Below are positions 1-7,328 of a DNA stretch of 14,737 nt, piece by piece. Below the pieces are notes generated by a model that was not told the DNA's origin, searched no databases, and worked only from the letters and a program-made list of their open reading frames with translations. Positions within the stretch are counted from its first letter, which is position 1; each line of letters starts with the position of its first letter. The stretch spans positions 1-14,737 of the forward strand of contig JBEVLT010000158.1 in NCBI GenBank assembly GCA_040509055.1. The letters run 5' to 3'. The position numbers were made by a program, and so were the translations under genes. This DNA is from JAJKIP01 sp040509055 (lineage in GTDB: Bacteria > Bacteroidota > Bacteroidia > Chitinophagales > Chitinophagaceae).

Positions 1-20
1 GGCAGGATAAAAAATGTCCC

Positions 21-28
21 TAATTTTA
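21..28 (+). promoter_or_regulatory. Possible -7 promoter element of the gntR gene
   Basis: The octamer TAATTTTA matches the Bacteroidota -7 consensus TAnnTTTG at all positions but the last. It lies 8 nt upstream of the 14-bp operator-like motif, so transcription would start close to or inside the operator. The -33 element would fall at or beyond the window edge and cannot be checked. This is a weak match in AT-rich DNA. Confidence 0.25.
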
Positions 29-53
29 GTATGTATATATGTATGAACATACT
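28..53. promoter_or_regulatory. Operator-like inverted repeat upstream of gntR (probable autoregulatory site)
   Basis: AGTATGT (28-34) and ACATACT (47-53) form a perfect 7-bp inverted repeat with a 12-bp spacer. Nested inside is TATGT-ATGA-ACATA (38-51), a 5-4-5 hyphenated palindrome. TATGTAT also occurs twice as a direct repeat (30-36 and 38-44). The 14-mer ATATGTATGAACAT (37-50) recurs exactly at 838-851, upstream of susC. A dyad just upstream of a GntR/HutC-type gene is the usual place for an autoregulatory operator. Protein binding here is inferred. Confidence 0.55.
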
Positions 54-68
54 GGAAATGATTACTAG

Positions 69-803
69 ATGACCCTGACCATTGACCATGAAAGTTCCGT
101 TCCCCTGCATATGCAGGTGGAAGATCTGCTGCGAAAGCTGATCCAGAAACCCGAATACCAGAACGGCAAGCTGCTACCCAACGAGGTAGACATTGCCAAG
201 CGGCTTGGTATTTCGCGCAACACTGTACGGCAGGCCACCAACAAGCTGGTCTACGAGAGCCTGCTGGTGCGCAAGAAGGGCGTGGGTACCAAGGTGGCTA
301 AGAATAACATCACCACCAAGCTGGACAAGTGGGATAGCTTTACGCACGAGATGGATGAGAAGGGTGTGGCATTTACAACCTATGATCTCAGGATAAGCTG
401 GGCCGTTGCTGACAAACAGGTATCCGAACTGTTCGGGCTGCCTGCAAAAACAAAGGTCCTGAAGCTGGAACGCATCAGGGGACTGCAGTCAGGGCCTATT
501 GTTTATTTTATTTCATTCTTTCACCCGCGGGTGGAGCTGACGGGTGACGAAGATTTCTCCAGGCCGCTATATGAAATGCTGGAAAAAGAACACCATACTG
601 TAGCCGCTATGTCGAAAGAAGGTATCAGTGCCATCGTTGCCGATGCAGAGCTTTCCAAAAAGCTACACATCAATGAGGGCGATCCGGTGCTGTTCCGCAA
701 ACGGATCGTCTGCGATCCAGGCGACAGGCCCTTCGAGTACAACCTGGGTTATTACCGGGCCGATAGTTTCACCTACACCATCGATATTGCAAGGGGCAGG
801 TGA
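69..803 (+). CDS. GntR-family (HutC-type, UTRA domain) transcriptional regulator
   Basis: This 244-aa protein is a one-component DNA-binding regulator. Residues about 9-77 form the winged helix-turn-helix of the GntR family, with the characteristic stretch around LLPNEVDIAKRLGISRNTVR and a wing ending near KKGVGTKVA. Residues about 85-240 fit the UTRA effector domain of the HutC subfamily, which usually binds small sugars, sugar phosphates or amino acids, including the typical end pattern YNLGYYRADSFTYTIDIARG. The ATG at 69 gives the normal full-length N-terminus, and length is typical. It is the first gene of a co-oriented cluster and shares a 14-bp operator-like motif with the susC upstream region. 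It is therefore probably the local repressor of the locus and of itself. The effector is unknown; mannose-6-phosphate or a mannoside is a guess from the neighbours. Confidence 0.93.
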   Translation: MTLTIDHESSVPLHMQVEDLLRKLIQKPEYQNGKLLPNEVDIAKRLGISRNTVRQATNKLVYESLLVRKKGVGTKVAKNNITTKLDKWDSFTHEMDEKGVAFTTYDLRISWAVADKQVSELFGLPAKTKVLKLERIRGLQSGPIVYFISFFHPRVELTGDEDFSRPLYEMLEKEHHTVAAMSKEGISAIVADAELSKKLHINEGDPVLFRKRIVCDPGDRPFEYNLGYYRADSFTYTIDIARGR

Positions 804-822
804 TAATACGGAAGAGCACGCG

Positions 823-830
823 TTTTTTTG
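823..830 (+). promoter_or_regulatory. Very weak -7-like element upstream of susC
   Basis: TTTTTTTG differs from TAnnTTTG only at the second base. It lies 7 nt upstream of the second copy of the 14-bp operator-like motif, nearly the same spacing as in front of gntR. No TTG is found at the expected -33 distance. The geometry is the main reason to list it; susC may instead be read through from the gntR promoter. Confidence 0.2.
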
Positions 831-837
831 AATTGCC

Positions 838-868
838 ATATGTATGAACATCTGAACATTTTAAATGT
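838..868. promoter_or_regulatory. Second copy of the GntR operator-like motif, upstream of susC
   Basis: ATATGTATGAACAT at 838-851 is identical to 37-50 in front of gntR and keeps the ATGT-ATGA-ACAT dyad. It is followed by an extra half-site, so TGAACAT occurs twice in tandem (845-851 and 853-859, period 8 bp). A further perfect 6-1-6 palindrome, ACATTT-T-AAATGT, sits at 856-868, seven bases before the susC start codon. The region contains no gene. A bound repressor here would cover the promoter or ribosome-loading region of the SusC operon. Binding by the GntR protein is inferred. Confidence 0.5.
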
Positions 869-874
869 GAGATA

Positions 875-3800
875 ATGAAACACCTTAAACGATTGCTTGC
901 AGCGCTGACTGCCTTGTCTATTCTTTGCTATACCCCTCCCGGTCTTGCTGCCGGGCTTCCGGGAAACGATCATTATAAAATGGCCGATAAGCCGGTTACC
1001 GGCAAGGTGATCGCCGAAGACGGCACACCGCTGCCCGGTATCAATGTCCTGCTGAAGGGATCTGCTACCGGCACTACCACCGATGCGCAGGGGCAGTTCA
1101 CCGTTACCGTGCCTGACCAGGGAGCTGTATTGGTCTTTTCGGCCACTGAATACCAGGAGCAGGAAGTGCCGGTAGGCGACCAGCGCACCCTGACCATCAC
1201 GCTGCTGCGAAAAAGCGGTTCGCTGGATGAAGTGGTGGTCATCGGTTATGGCGCCACGCGTAAAAGTGATCTGACCGGTTCGGTCGTTTCCATCAAGGCA
1301 GAAGACCTGCGCAAGGTGCAGGTGACCTCCTTTGACCAGGCGCTGCAGGGCAGGGCTGCCGGCGTACAGGTGACGCAGCTGTCCGGCAAGCCGGGCGCCG
1401 AAACGTCCATCCGCATCCGCGGCACCAGCTCTATCAATGCCGGCAATGAGCCGCTGTATGTCATCGATGGCATGCTGGTCAGCAGCGACGGGGCCGATAT
1501 GAGCACCGGCGTTACGCGGGGCCCGCGTCTCAGCCCGCTTTCTTCTATCAACCCGGCCGATATTGAATCGGTGGAAATATTAAAAGACGCTTCTGCCACC
1601 GCCATCTATGGTTCGCGCGGGGCCAACGGTGTGGTGCTCATCACCACCAAACGCGGACGTGCCGGCGTGGGCTCGGTAAGCTTTGAAACCTATTATGGCC
1701 TGCAACAGATATCGCACAAAGTAAAGGTGTTGGATGCTGAACAGTTTGCCAACCTGGTTAATGAGGCCAAACTGAATGCAAGCGCTACTCCCGTGTATGT
1801 GAACCCCAAAAACCTGGGCAAGGGTACGGACTGGCAAGATGAGCTGCTGCATAATGCCCCGATCGCCAGCTACCAGCTTTCCTTCTCCGGCGGCGATGAA
1901 AAAACAAAGTATGCCCTGTCCGGTAACTATTTCACACAGGATGGTATCATCACCAATTCCGACTTCAGGCGCTACTCCTTCCGCGCCAACCTGGATCGCG
2001 AAGTGAACCAGCGGCTGACTGTAGGTACCAGCCTTACCTTTTCCCGCATCGCTTCTTCCGGAGTATTGACCAATGCCGGTACCATCGTGCCGGGCGTTAC
2101 CACTTCCGCTATGCTGTTCAACCCCGTGCTGCCGGTATACGATGCCTCGGTAAAAGGCGGCTATACCTATGAAAATGACCGCGGCAAGATACTGGGCAAT
2201 CCCGTGGCGGAAGCCAGGGAGTATGTGTCGGTCAGCACCGTCAGCCGCGTGCTGGGCAATGCGTATGCACGGTATAAGGTCATGGAAGGTATGGAGTTCA
2301 AAACCAGCTTCGGCATCGACCAGTTCACCTCCCGCGAAAATGCATTCGGCCCCAACTTCCTGAAGCGGACCGAGGCCAGCAAAGGAGAGGCTTCGCTGGG
2401 CGATATCCAGGGCCTTACCTGGCTGAATGAAAATACGCTGACGTATAATACGCGTATCGGTAACGATCATGTGTTCAACATCCTGGCCGGCTATACATTA
2501 CAGCGCTTCAACAGCGAAAGCCTCTTTGCCTACGCGTTCGACTTCCCGGACGATCGCACCGGTTATCATAACATTGCTGCCGGGCTCAACCCGCAGAAGC
2601 CTACCAACAACGAATCGCAATGGAGCCTGGTATCGTACCTGGGCCGCATCAACTATACGCTGCAGAATAAATACCTCTTTACGCTCACCGGCCGCGTGGA
2701 CGGCTCTTCTAAATTTGCCGCAGGTAAGAAATATGGCTTTTTCCCCTCCGGAGCATTTGCGTGGAGGATTTCCAGCGAGCCCTTCATGGAAAAGGTGAAA
2801 TCCGTTTCCGACCTGAAGTTCCGCGCCAGCTATGGCGTCATCGGCAACCAGAATATTGCGCCATACCAGTCCCTGTCGCTGGTAGGCCCTTACAGCGAAG
2901 GCGTCTTCAACGGCAGCGAGATCTATACCGGCCGAGAACCGCTGACCTATGTAAATACCAACCTGAAGTGGGAAAGCACGCGGCAGCTTGACTTCGGTGT
3001 CGATGCATCGTTTCTGAACGGCCGCGTGTCGGCTACCATCGATTACTACCGCAAAAAGACAAACGACCTGCTCCTTTCTTCTCCCATTCCCTATACCTCC
3101 GGGTTTACCTCCACGTTGCTGAACGTGGGCAATATTATGAACCAGGGCGTTGATGTCGATCTCCGCTCGGTGAATACGACCGGTGCCCTGAAATGGAATA
3201 CAGCGGTGAATGTATCGGTCAACCGCAACAAGGTGACGAACCTGGCCAATGGCGGCACGGATATCCTTTCCTCCGGCAGCCTGCTGCGCGTAGGACAGCC
3301 GGTCGGCACCTTCTATGGTTATATTTTCGATGGCATTTTCCAGACCGACCAGGAGGCGGCAACAAGCCCGGTGCTGATCGGCCAGGAAGCCACATCTGCC
3401 AATCCTGCCTCGCGGGCCAGGGCCGGCGATCGCCGTTACCGCGACCTGAACAAGGACAATGTGATCGATGAAAAAGACCGTACCATCATCGGCAGCGCAC
3501 AACCCGATTTTACCTGGGGGCTGAACAATACCCTGTCGTATAAAAATTTCGATCTCTCTGTTTTCATCCAGGGCTCTCAGGGCAACGAGATGGCCAACCT
3601 GAATTCGTATGACCTGCTGAACTTCAACGGGCAGACCAACGTGCTGGCCGAAGCCGGGCTGAACCGCTGGACGCCGGACAACCCCAGCAATAAATATCCC
3701 CGCGCCCTGTCGGCCGGCAGCCTGGACCAGGGTGTTTTCTCCACGGCTATCGTGGAGGATGCCTCTTATATCCGGCTGAAGAATGTAACGCTGAGCTACA

Positions 3801-4003
3801 CATTGCCGCAGGCCTGGACGCACAAAGTGTTCAATAGTGTACGCCTGTACGCCAGCGCCACCAACCTCTGCACCTGGACGAACTACACCGGCTACGATCC
3901 TGAAGCGAATACCTATGGACAAAACAGCTTTGTGATCGGGTATGACCTCGGTGGTTATCCCATGTCCAAAACCTTCATCCTCGGCGCCAGCATCGGTTTT
4001 TAA
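875..4003 (+). CDS. SusC/RagA-type TonB-dependent outer-membrane glycan transporter
   Basis: This 1042-aa protein imports oligosaccharides across the outer membrane using TonB energy and pairs with the SusD protein encoded 21 bp downstream. A Sec signal peptide covers about residues 1-26. A carboxypeptidase-regulatory-like beta-sandwich follows (about 39-113, beginning PVTGKVIAEDGTPLPG). The TonB box is at about 117-126 (SLDEVVVIGYG region). The plug runs about 130-260 and ends with the SusC signature ATAIYGSRGANGVVLITTKR (241-260). The 22-strand barrel ends in the C-terminal pattern GASIGF with a terminal aromatic residue. An Asp-rich DLNKDNVIDEKD segment (857-868) resembles the EF-hand-like loop seen in many SusC proteins. 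There is no N-terminal STN domain, so it should not signal to an anti-sigma factor, which fits control by the GntR protein. Length and architecture are normal. Substrate specificity cannot be read directly; mannosides are inferred from the neighbours. Confidence 0.96.
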   Translation: MKHLKRLLAALTALSILCYTPPGLAAGLPGNDHYKMADKPVTGKVIAEDGTPLPGINVLLKGSATGTTTDAQGQFTVTVPDQGAVLVFSATEYQEQEVPVGDQRTLTITLLRKSGSLDEVVVIGYGATRKSDLTGSVVSIKAEDLRKVQVTSFDQALQGRAAGVQVTQLSGKPGAETSIRIRGTSSINAGNEPLYVIDGMLVSSDGADMSTGVTRGPRLSPLSSINPADIESVEILKDASATAIYGSRGANGVVLITTKRGRAGVGSVSFETYYGLQQISHKVKVLDAEQFANLVNEAKLNASATPVYVNPKNLGKGTDWQDELLHNAPIASYQLSFSGGDEKTKYALSGNYFTQDGIITNSDFRRYSFRANLDREVNQRLTVGTSLTFSRIASSGVLTNAGTIVPGVTTSAMLFNPVLPVYDASVKGGYTYENDRGKILGNPVAEAREYVSVSTVSRVLGNAYARYKVMEGMEFKTSFGIDQFTSRENAFGPNFLKRTEASKGEASLGDIQGLTWLNENTLTYNTRIGNDHVFNILAGYTLQRFNSESLFAYAFDFPDDRTGYHNIAAGLNPQKPTNNESQWSLVSYLGRINYTLQNKYLFTLTGRVDGSSKFAAGKKYGFFPSGAFAWRISSEPFMEKVKSVSDLKFRASYGVIGNQNIAPYQSLSLVGPYSEGVFNGSEIYTGREPLTYVNTNLKWESTRQLDFGVDASFLNGRVSATIDYYRKKTNDLLLSSPIPYTSGFTSTLLNVGNIMNQGVDVDLRSVNTTGALKWNTAVNVSVNRNKVTNLANGGTDILSSGSLLRVGQPVGTFYGYIFDGIFQTDQEAATSPVLIGQEATSANPASRARAGDRRYRDLNKDNVIDEKDRTIIGSAQPDFTWGLNNTLSYKNFDLSVFIQGSQGNEMANLNSYDLLNFNGQTNVLAEAGLNRWTPDNPSNKYPRALSAGSLDQGVFSTAIVEDASYIRLKNVTLSYTLPQAWTHKVFNSVRLYASATNLCTWTNYTGYDPEANTYGQNSFVIGYDLGGYPMSKTFILGASIGF

Positions 4004-4024
4004 AACTCCATCAATCGTACAACT

Positions 4025-5509
4025 ATGCGTTCTTTACTGAAATATATACCGGCCACTGCCCTGTTCATTGCAGCGGCCTGCCTGCTTTCTTCCTGCAAAA
4101 AGTTTTTGGAAGAAAACCCGAAGAGCCAGGTATCGATCACCAATTTTTACAAGACACAGGACGATGCCATTGCCGCGGTCAACGCGATCTATGGCTATCT
4201 CAACTCCACCAGCACCGGCTCTACCGCAGGCGTCTACCACAGTACCTTCTGGGTGATCGCCGGCCTGGCTTCCGATGAGATGCTGAACAACCAGCTGGGT
4301 GCGCCGGACCTGGACCAGCTCGCCTCTTTTAGCCATAACGCGCAGAACAGCGCCCTGCTGGAAACCTGGCAGATGCACTATAAGACCATAACGGTCGCTA
4401 ACGTGGTTATCGAACGCATACCCGGCATCAGCATGGATGCCGCGTTAAGGACACGACTGGTGAATGAAGCAAAGTTCCTGCGGGCGCTGATGTACTTCGA
4501 CCTGGTGCGGCTGTTTGGCGATGTGCCCCTGCTGACACGTGAGGTGGAAGACCTGAAACCTGCCCGTGCTTCGGCCAGTGCTGTCTATGACCTGATCATC
4601 AGCGATCTTACCGCTGCGGAAGCGCTGCCTGCCGACTATCCTGTGAACGGTGGCAAAGGACGGGCTACATCCGGGGCTGCCAAATCCGTCCTGGCCAAAG
4701 TGTACCTGACAAAGAAGGAATACCAGAAGGCCGCCGACAAGGCCCTGGAAGTGATCAGCTCCAACCGCTATGCCCTGTGGGACGATTTTGCCGATGTGTT
4801 CAAGCTGTCCAGCCGCAATGGCAGGGAAGCTATCTTCTCTGTTGGTTTTGGTGATGGCGGCGGCGCCATCTCTTTCTGGGAAGTAGGCCAGTTCAATGTG
4901 CGCCTCCTGCCCAGGGAGCTTAGTGATGAAGGTGTGGAGAATGCGCAGGGCTGGCAGCTGCCTACCCTGAACCTGTACAATGACTACGATGTGAATGACC
5001 GGCGCAGAGCAGTGACGTTCGTGACCGAGGTGCATCATGCCGGTGGTTCCGTCACGCAGATCAGACCTTATATCCAAAAGTACTGGGACCGGGTGGCAGA
5101 GCCCAAAGCCAATGGATCGGCTAACGATTACCCGGTGATCCGCTATGCCGATGTGCTGCTGATCTACGCAGAGGCCTCCAACGAACTGGATAAGCCGGTT
5201 CCCGCGCATGAATACATCAACAAAGTGCGGAAGAGAGCCCGCTTCAATGGCACCACCTATCTCAACATCCTGCCCGATTATGCGGGGCTGACCAAAGAAC
5301 AGTTCCGCGCAGCCGTGCTGAAAGAAAGAAGAATGGAGTTTGTAGCCGAAGGCCAGCGCTGGTTCGACCTGGCCCGTACCGCTACGCTGCAAACGCTGGT
5401 GCCGGTGGCAAAGGCCGGTGTAACGCCGCAGGCCAAACATTACCTGTTTCCCATTCCGCAGCGGGAGCGTGACCTGAATGAAAACCTCAGCCAGAATAAC
5501 GGGTATTGA
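4025..5509 (+). CDS. SusD/RagB-family surface glycan-binding lipoprotein
   Basis: This 494-aa outer-membrane lipoprotein acts as the lid and glycan receptor of the SusC transporter. The signal peptide ends in a lipobox, LLSSC, with acylated Cys24 followed by KKFLEENP. The segment NFYKTQDDAIAAVNAIYGYL is the typical SusD N-terminal helix. TPR-like helices are visible through LRTRLVNEAKFLRALMYFDL and the LAKVYLTKKEYQKAADKALE region. The C-terminal family signature (LKERRMEFVAEGQRWFDLAR, ending near residue 451) is intact, as is the end LFPIPQRERDLNEN. Length is usual. It directly follows susC and is almost certainly cotranscribed with it. The ligand is not determinable from sequence. Confidence 0.96.
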   Translation: MRSLLKYIPATALFIAAACLLSSCKKFLEENPKSQVSITNFYKTQDDAIAAVNAIYGYLNSTSTGSTAGVYHSTFWVIAGLASDEMLNNQLGAPDLDQLASFSHNAQNSALLETWQMHYKTITVANVVIERIPGISMDAALRTRLVNEAKFLRALMYFDLVRLFGDVPLLTREVEDLKPARASASAVYDLIISDLTAAEALPADYPVNGGKGRATSGAAKSVLAKVYLTKKEYQKAADKALEVISSNRYALWDDFADVFKLSSRNGREAIFSVGFGDGGGAISFWEVGQFNVRLLPRELSDEGVENAQGWQLPTLNLYNDYDVNDRRRAVTFVTEVHHAGGSVTQIRPYIQKYWDRVAEPKANGSANDYPVIRYADVLLIYAEASNELDKPVPAHEYINKVRKRARFNGTTYLNILPDYAGLTKEQFRAAVLKERRMEFVAEGQRWFDLARTATLQTLVPVAKAGVTPQAKHYLFPIPQRERDLNENLSQNNGY

Positions 5510-5548
5510 TCCGGAGAAAGAACGTGCATTTTACTTAAACAATAAGTT

Positions 5549-7321
5549 TTGAAGACAAATTTTGAAAAACTCCCGGTGATTCCTGTAAAAGGACATGACT
5601 GTAGTACAGGGTGGCAGGCTATCCGGGAAAAGATCGGATCAGCGATAAAGACCAGCCATGAAAAGAAAGTAGTTGTTGTTGAATGCTACCATGGTGTGAA
5701 TACCGGGGAGATCAGGGATGGTATGGCTGCTATGGAAGGGATCGGCGCCGTGATCGATGCGGACCGGGCACTGCTGCCGCAGGAGCGGATAGCAGAGATG
5801 GTTTATCCTTATGTGACCGATGACCCGGTCTTTGGCTATATCACATCCCTCCGGCTGGCCGATTTCTTTGACCCGGAAAAAATAACCGCGCTGCAGGAGG
5901 AGATCGCTGCTGTATCACAGGGCATCGTCCTGGTCATCGGTACCGGCGCTTCGCTGGTCTGGCCTGAGCAGTCCCTGCTCATTTATGCGGACATGCCGCG
6001 CTGGGAGATCCAGCTGCGGTTCCGCGCCAATACCATCAGCAACCTCGGCGTCTCCAATGCCACCGATGAATTTGCCTATCAATACAAGCGGGCTTTTTTC
6101 GTGGACTGGCGCGTATGTGATATGCAGAAGCGACATATTTTTCCTGCCTGCGATTATTTCCTGGATACTACCCTGGCCGGCCGGCCGAAGCTGATCAGCG
6201 GTGCTGCGATGCACGGGGCGCTGCAGCATGCCGTTACCCGCCCGTTTCGCGTAGTACCCTTCTTCGATCCCGGGCCCTGGGGAGGGCAGTGGCTGAAAGA
6301 AGTGTGCGACCTGGACCGCAGCCAGCCCAACTTTGCCTGGGGCTTTGATTGTGTACCGGAAGAAAACAGCCTGCTGCTCGGCTTTGGCGATAGCACCTTC
6401 GAAATACCCTCCATCAATCTCGTATTCCGTCATCCACAGGCGCTGCTGGGCGAGCAGGTATACGAAGCCTTTGGCGCCGAGTTTCCTATTCGTTTCGACT
6501 TTCTCGATACAATGGGAGGAGGCAATCTCAGCCTGCAGGTGCACCCGCTGCTGGCTTATATCCGCGAAAAATTTGGCATGAGCTACACGCAGGATGAAAG
6601 CTACTATTTCCTCGAGGCAAAGGAAGGCGCATTTGTCTACCTCGGGTTGAAGGAGAATATCAATCCTGCCGCCATGGTGCAGCAACTGCAGCTGGCGCAG
6701 GAAGAAGGCGGAGACTTCGATGCCGAAGCATTTGTGGCAAAATGGCCGGTGAAAAAACATGACCATGTGCTGATACCCGCCGGTACAGTGCATTGCTCGG
6801 GCGCCGACAGCGTGGTGCTGGAGATCAGCGCTACGCCATACATTTTCACCTTCAAGCTATGGGACTGGGGTCGCATGGGGCTGGATGGCAAACCGCGCCC
6901 GATATCGCTGGAGCATGGCAGGAATGTGATACAGTGGGACCGGACCACGCAGTGGACAAAAGAGCATATCATCAACCAGGTAGAGCAGGTGGCCGAAGGC
7001 GAAGGCTGGCGTGAAGAAAAGACCGGCCTGCACCCGGATTCTTTTATCGAAACCCGGCGGCATTGGTTTACGGGTACGGTTGAGCATCATACCAACGGCG
7101 TAGTGAATGTGCTGAACCTGATCGAAGGGCGTGAAGCCATCGTGGAAAGCCCATCCGGCGCTTTCGAGCCTTATATTATCCATTATGCAGAAACCTTTAT
7201 CGTGCCGGCAGCGGCTGGCGCCTATACCGTGCGGCCGCATGGCGAAAGCGAAGGCAGGCCATGCGCTACCATCAAAGCCTATGTAAGAACACAGAACCTT
7301 ATTCGTTACCGCCTAAATTAA
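5549..7321 (+). CDS. Class I mannose-6-phosphate isomerase with N-terminal degenerate P-loop kinase-like domain (TTG start)
   Basis: This 590-aa cytoplasmic enzyme is predicted to interconvert mannose-6-phosphate and fructose-6-phosphate. The C-terminal part (about 230-590) is the cupin-type isomerase, opening with PFRVVPFFDPGPWGGQW. Putative zinc ligands are Gln330 and His332 (LSLQVHP), Glu350 (DESYYFLEA) and His415 (PAGTVHCSG), matching the Q-x-H...E...H pattern of ManA-type enzymes. Residues 1-220 are extra compared with ordinary ManA (about 300-400 aa). They resemble a uridine-kinase-like fold (VVVVECYHG near 41-49; VLVIGTGASL; LIYADMP), but a Walker A is absent: HGVNTGEI (48-55) stands where GxxxxGK[ST] would be. 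The start is TTG at 5549: an in-frame stop lies at 5543-5545 and the next ATG would delete conserved sequence; GTG at codon 10 is the only near alternative. A small hairpin (ACTTA 5533-5537, TAAGT 5543-5547) precedes the start. The gene lies between susD and the sugar porter. Confidence 0.88.
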   Translation: MKTNFEKLPVIPVKGHDCSTGWQAIREKIGSAIKTSHEKKVVVVECYHGVNTGEIRDGMAAMEGIGAVIDADRALLPQERIAEMVYPYVTDDPVFGYITSLRLADFFDPEKITALQEEIAAVSQGIVLVIGTGASLVWPEQSLLIYADMPRWEIQLRFRANTISNLGVSNATDEFAYQYKRAFFVDWRVCDMQKRHIFPACDYFLDTTLAGRPKLISGAAMHGALQHAVTRPFRVVPFFDPGPWGGQWLKEVCDLDRSQPNFAWGFDCVPEENSLLLGFGDSTFEIPSINLVFRHPQALLGEQVYEAFGAEFPIRFDFLDTMGGGNLSLQVHPLLAYIREKFGMSYTQDESYYFLEAKEGAFVYLGLKENINPAAMVQQLQLAQEEGGDFDAEAFVAKWPVKKHDHVLIPAGTVHCSGADSVVLEISATPYIFTFKLWDWGRMGLDGKPRPISLEHGRNVIQWDRTTQWTKEHIINQVEQVAEGEGWREEKTGLHPDSFIETRRHWFTGTVEHHTNGVVNVLNLIEGREAIVESPSGAFEPYIIHYAETFIVPAAAGAYTVRPHGESEGRPCATIKAYVRTQNLIRYRLN

Positions 7322-7328
7322 AAATGCC

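Noticed and set aside
862..869. TAAATGTG as a -7 element for susC.
   Set aside because: Transcription would begin at about the start codon, and the nearest TTG (833-835) is too far upstream for normal spacing.
2498..3922. Long antisense open frame (474 codons) opposite susC.
   Set aside because: It is a mirror of the GC-biased codon pattern of susC. The translation shows no recognisable domain and the sense frame is a complete, signature-bearing SusC.
4445..5440. 331-codon antisense frame opposite susD, and similar long antisense frames at 1580-2470 and 5915-6793.
   Set aside because: All overlap well-supported sense genes completely, lack promoters or family features, and are composition artefacts.
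5529..5551. Promoter (TAAGTTTTG) directly upstream of the isomerase.
   Set aside because: The element would overlap the start codon itself; the spacing to the TTTG is off by one and no -33 element is present.
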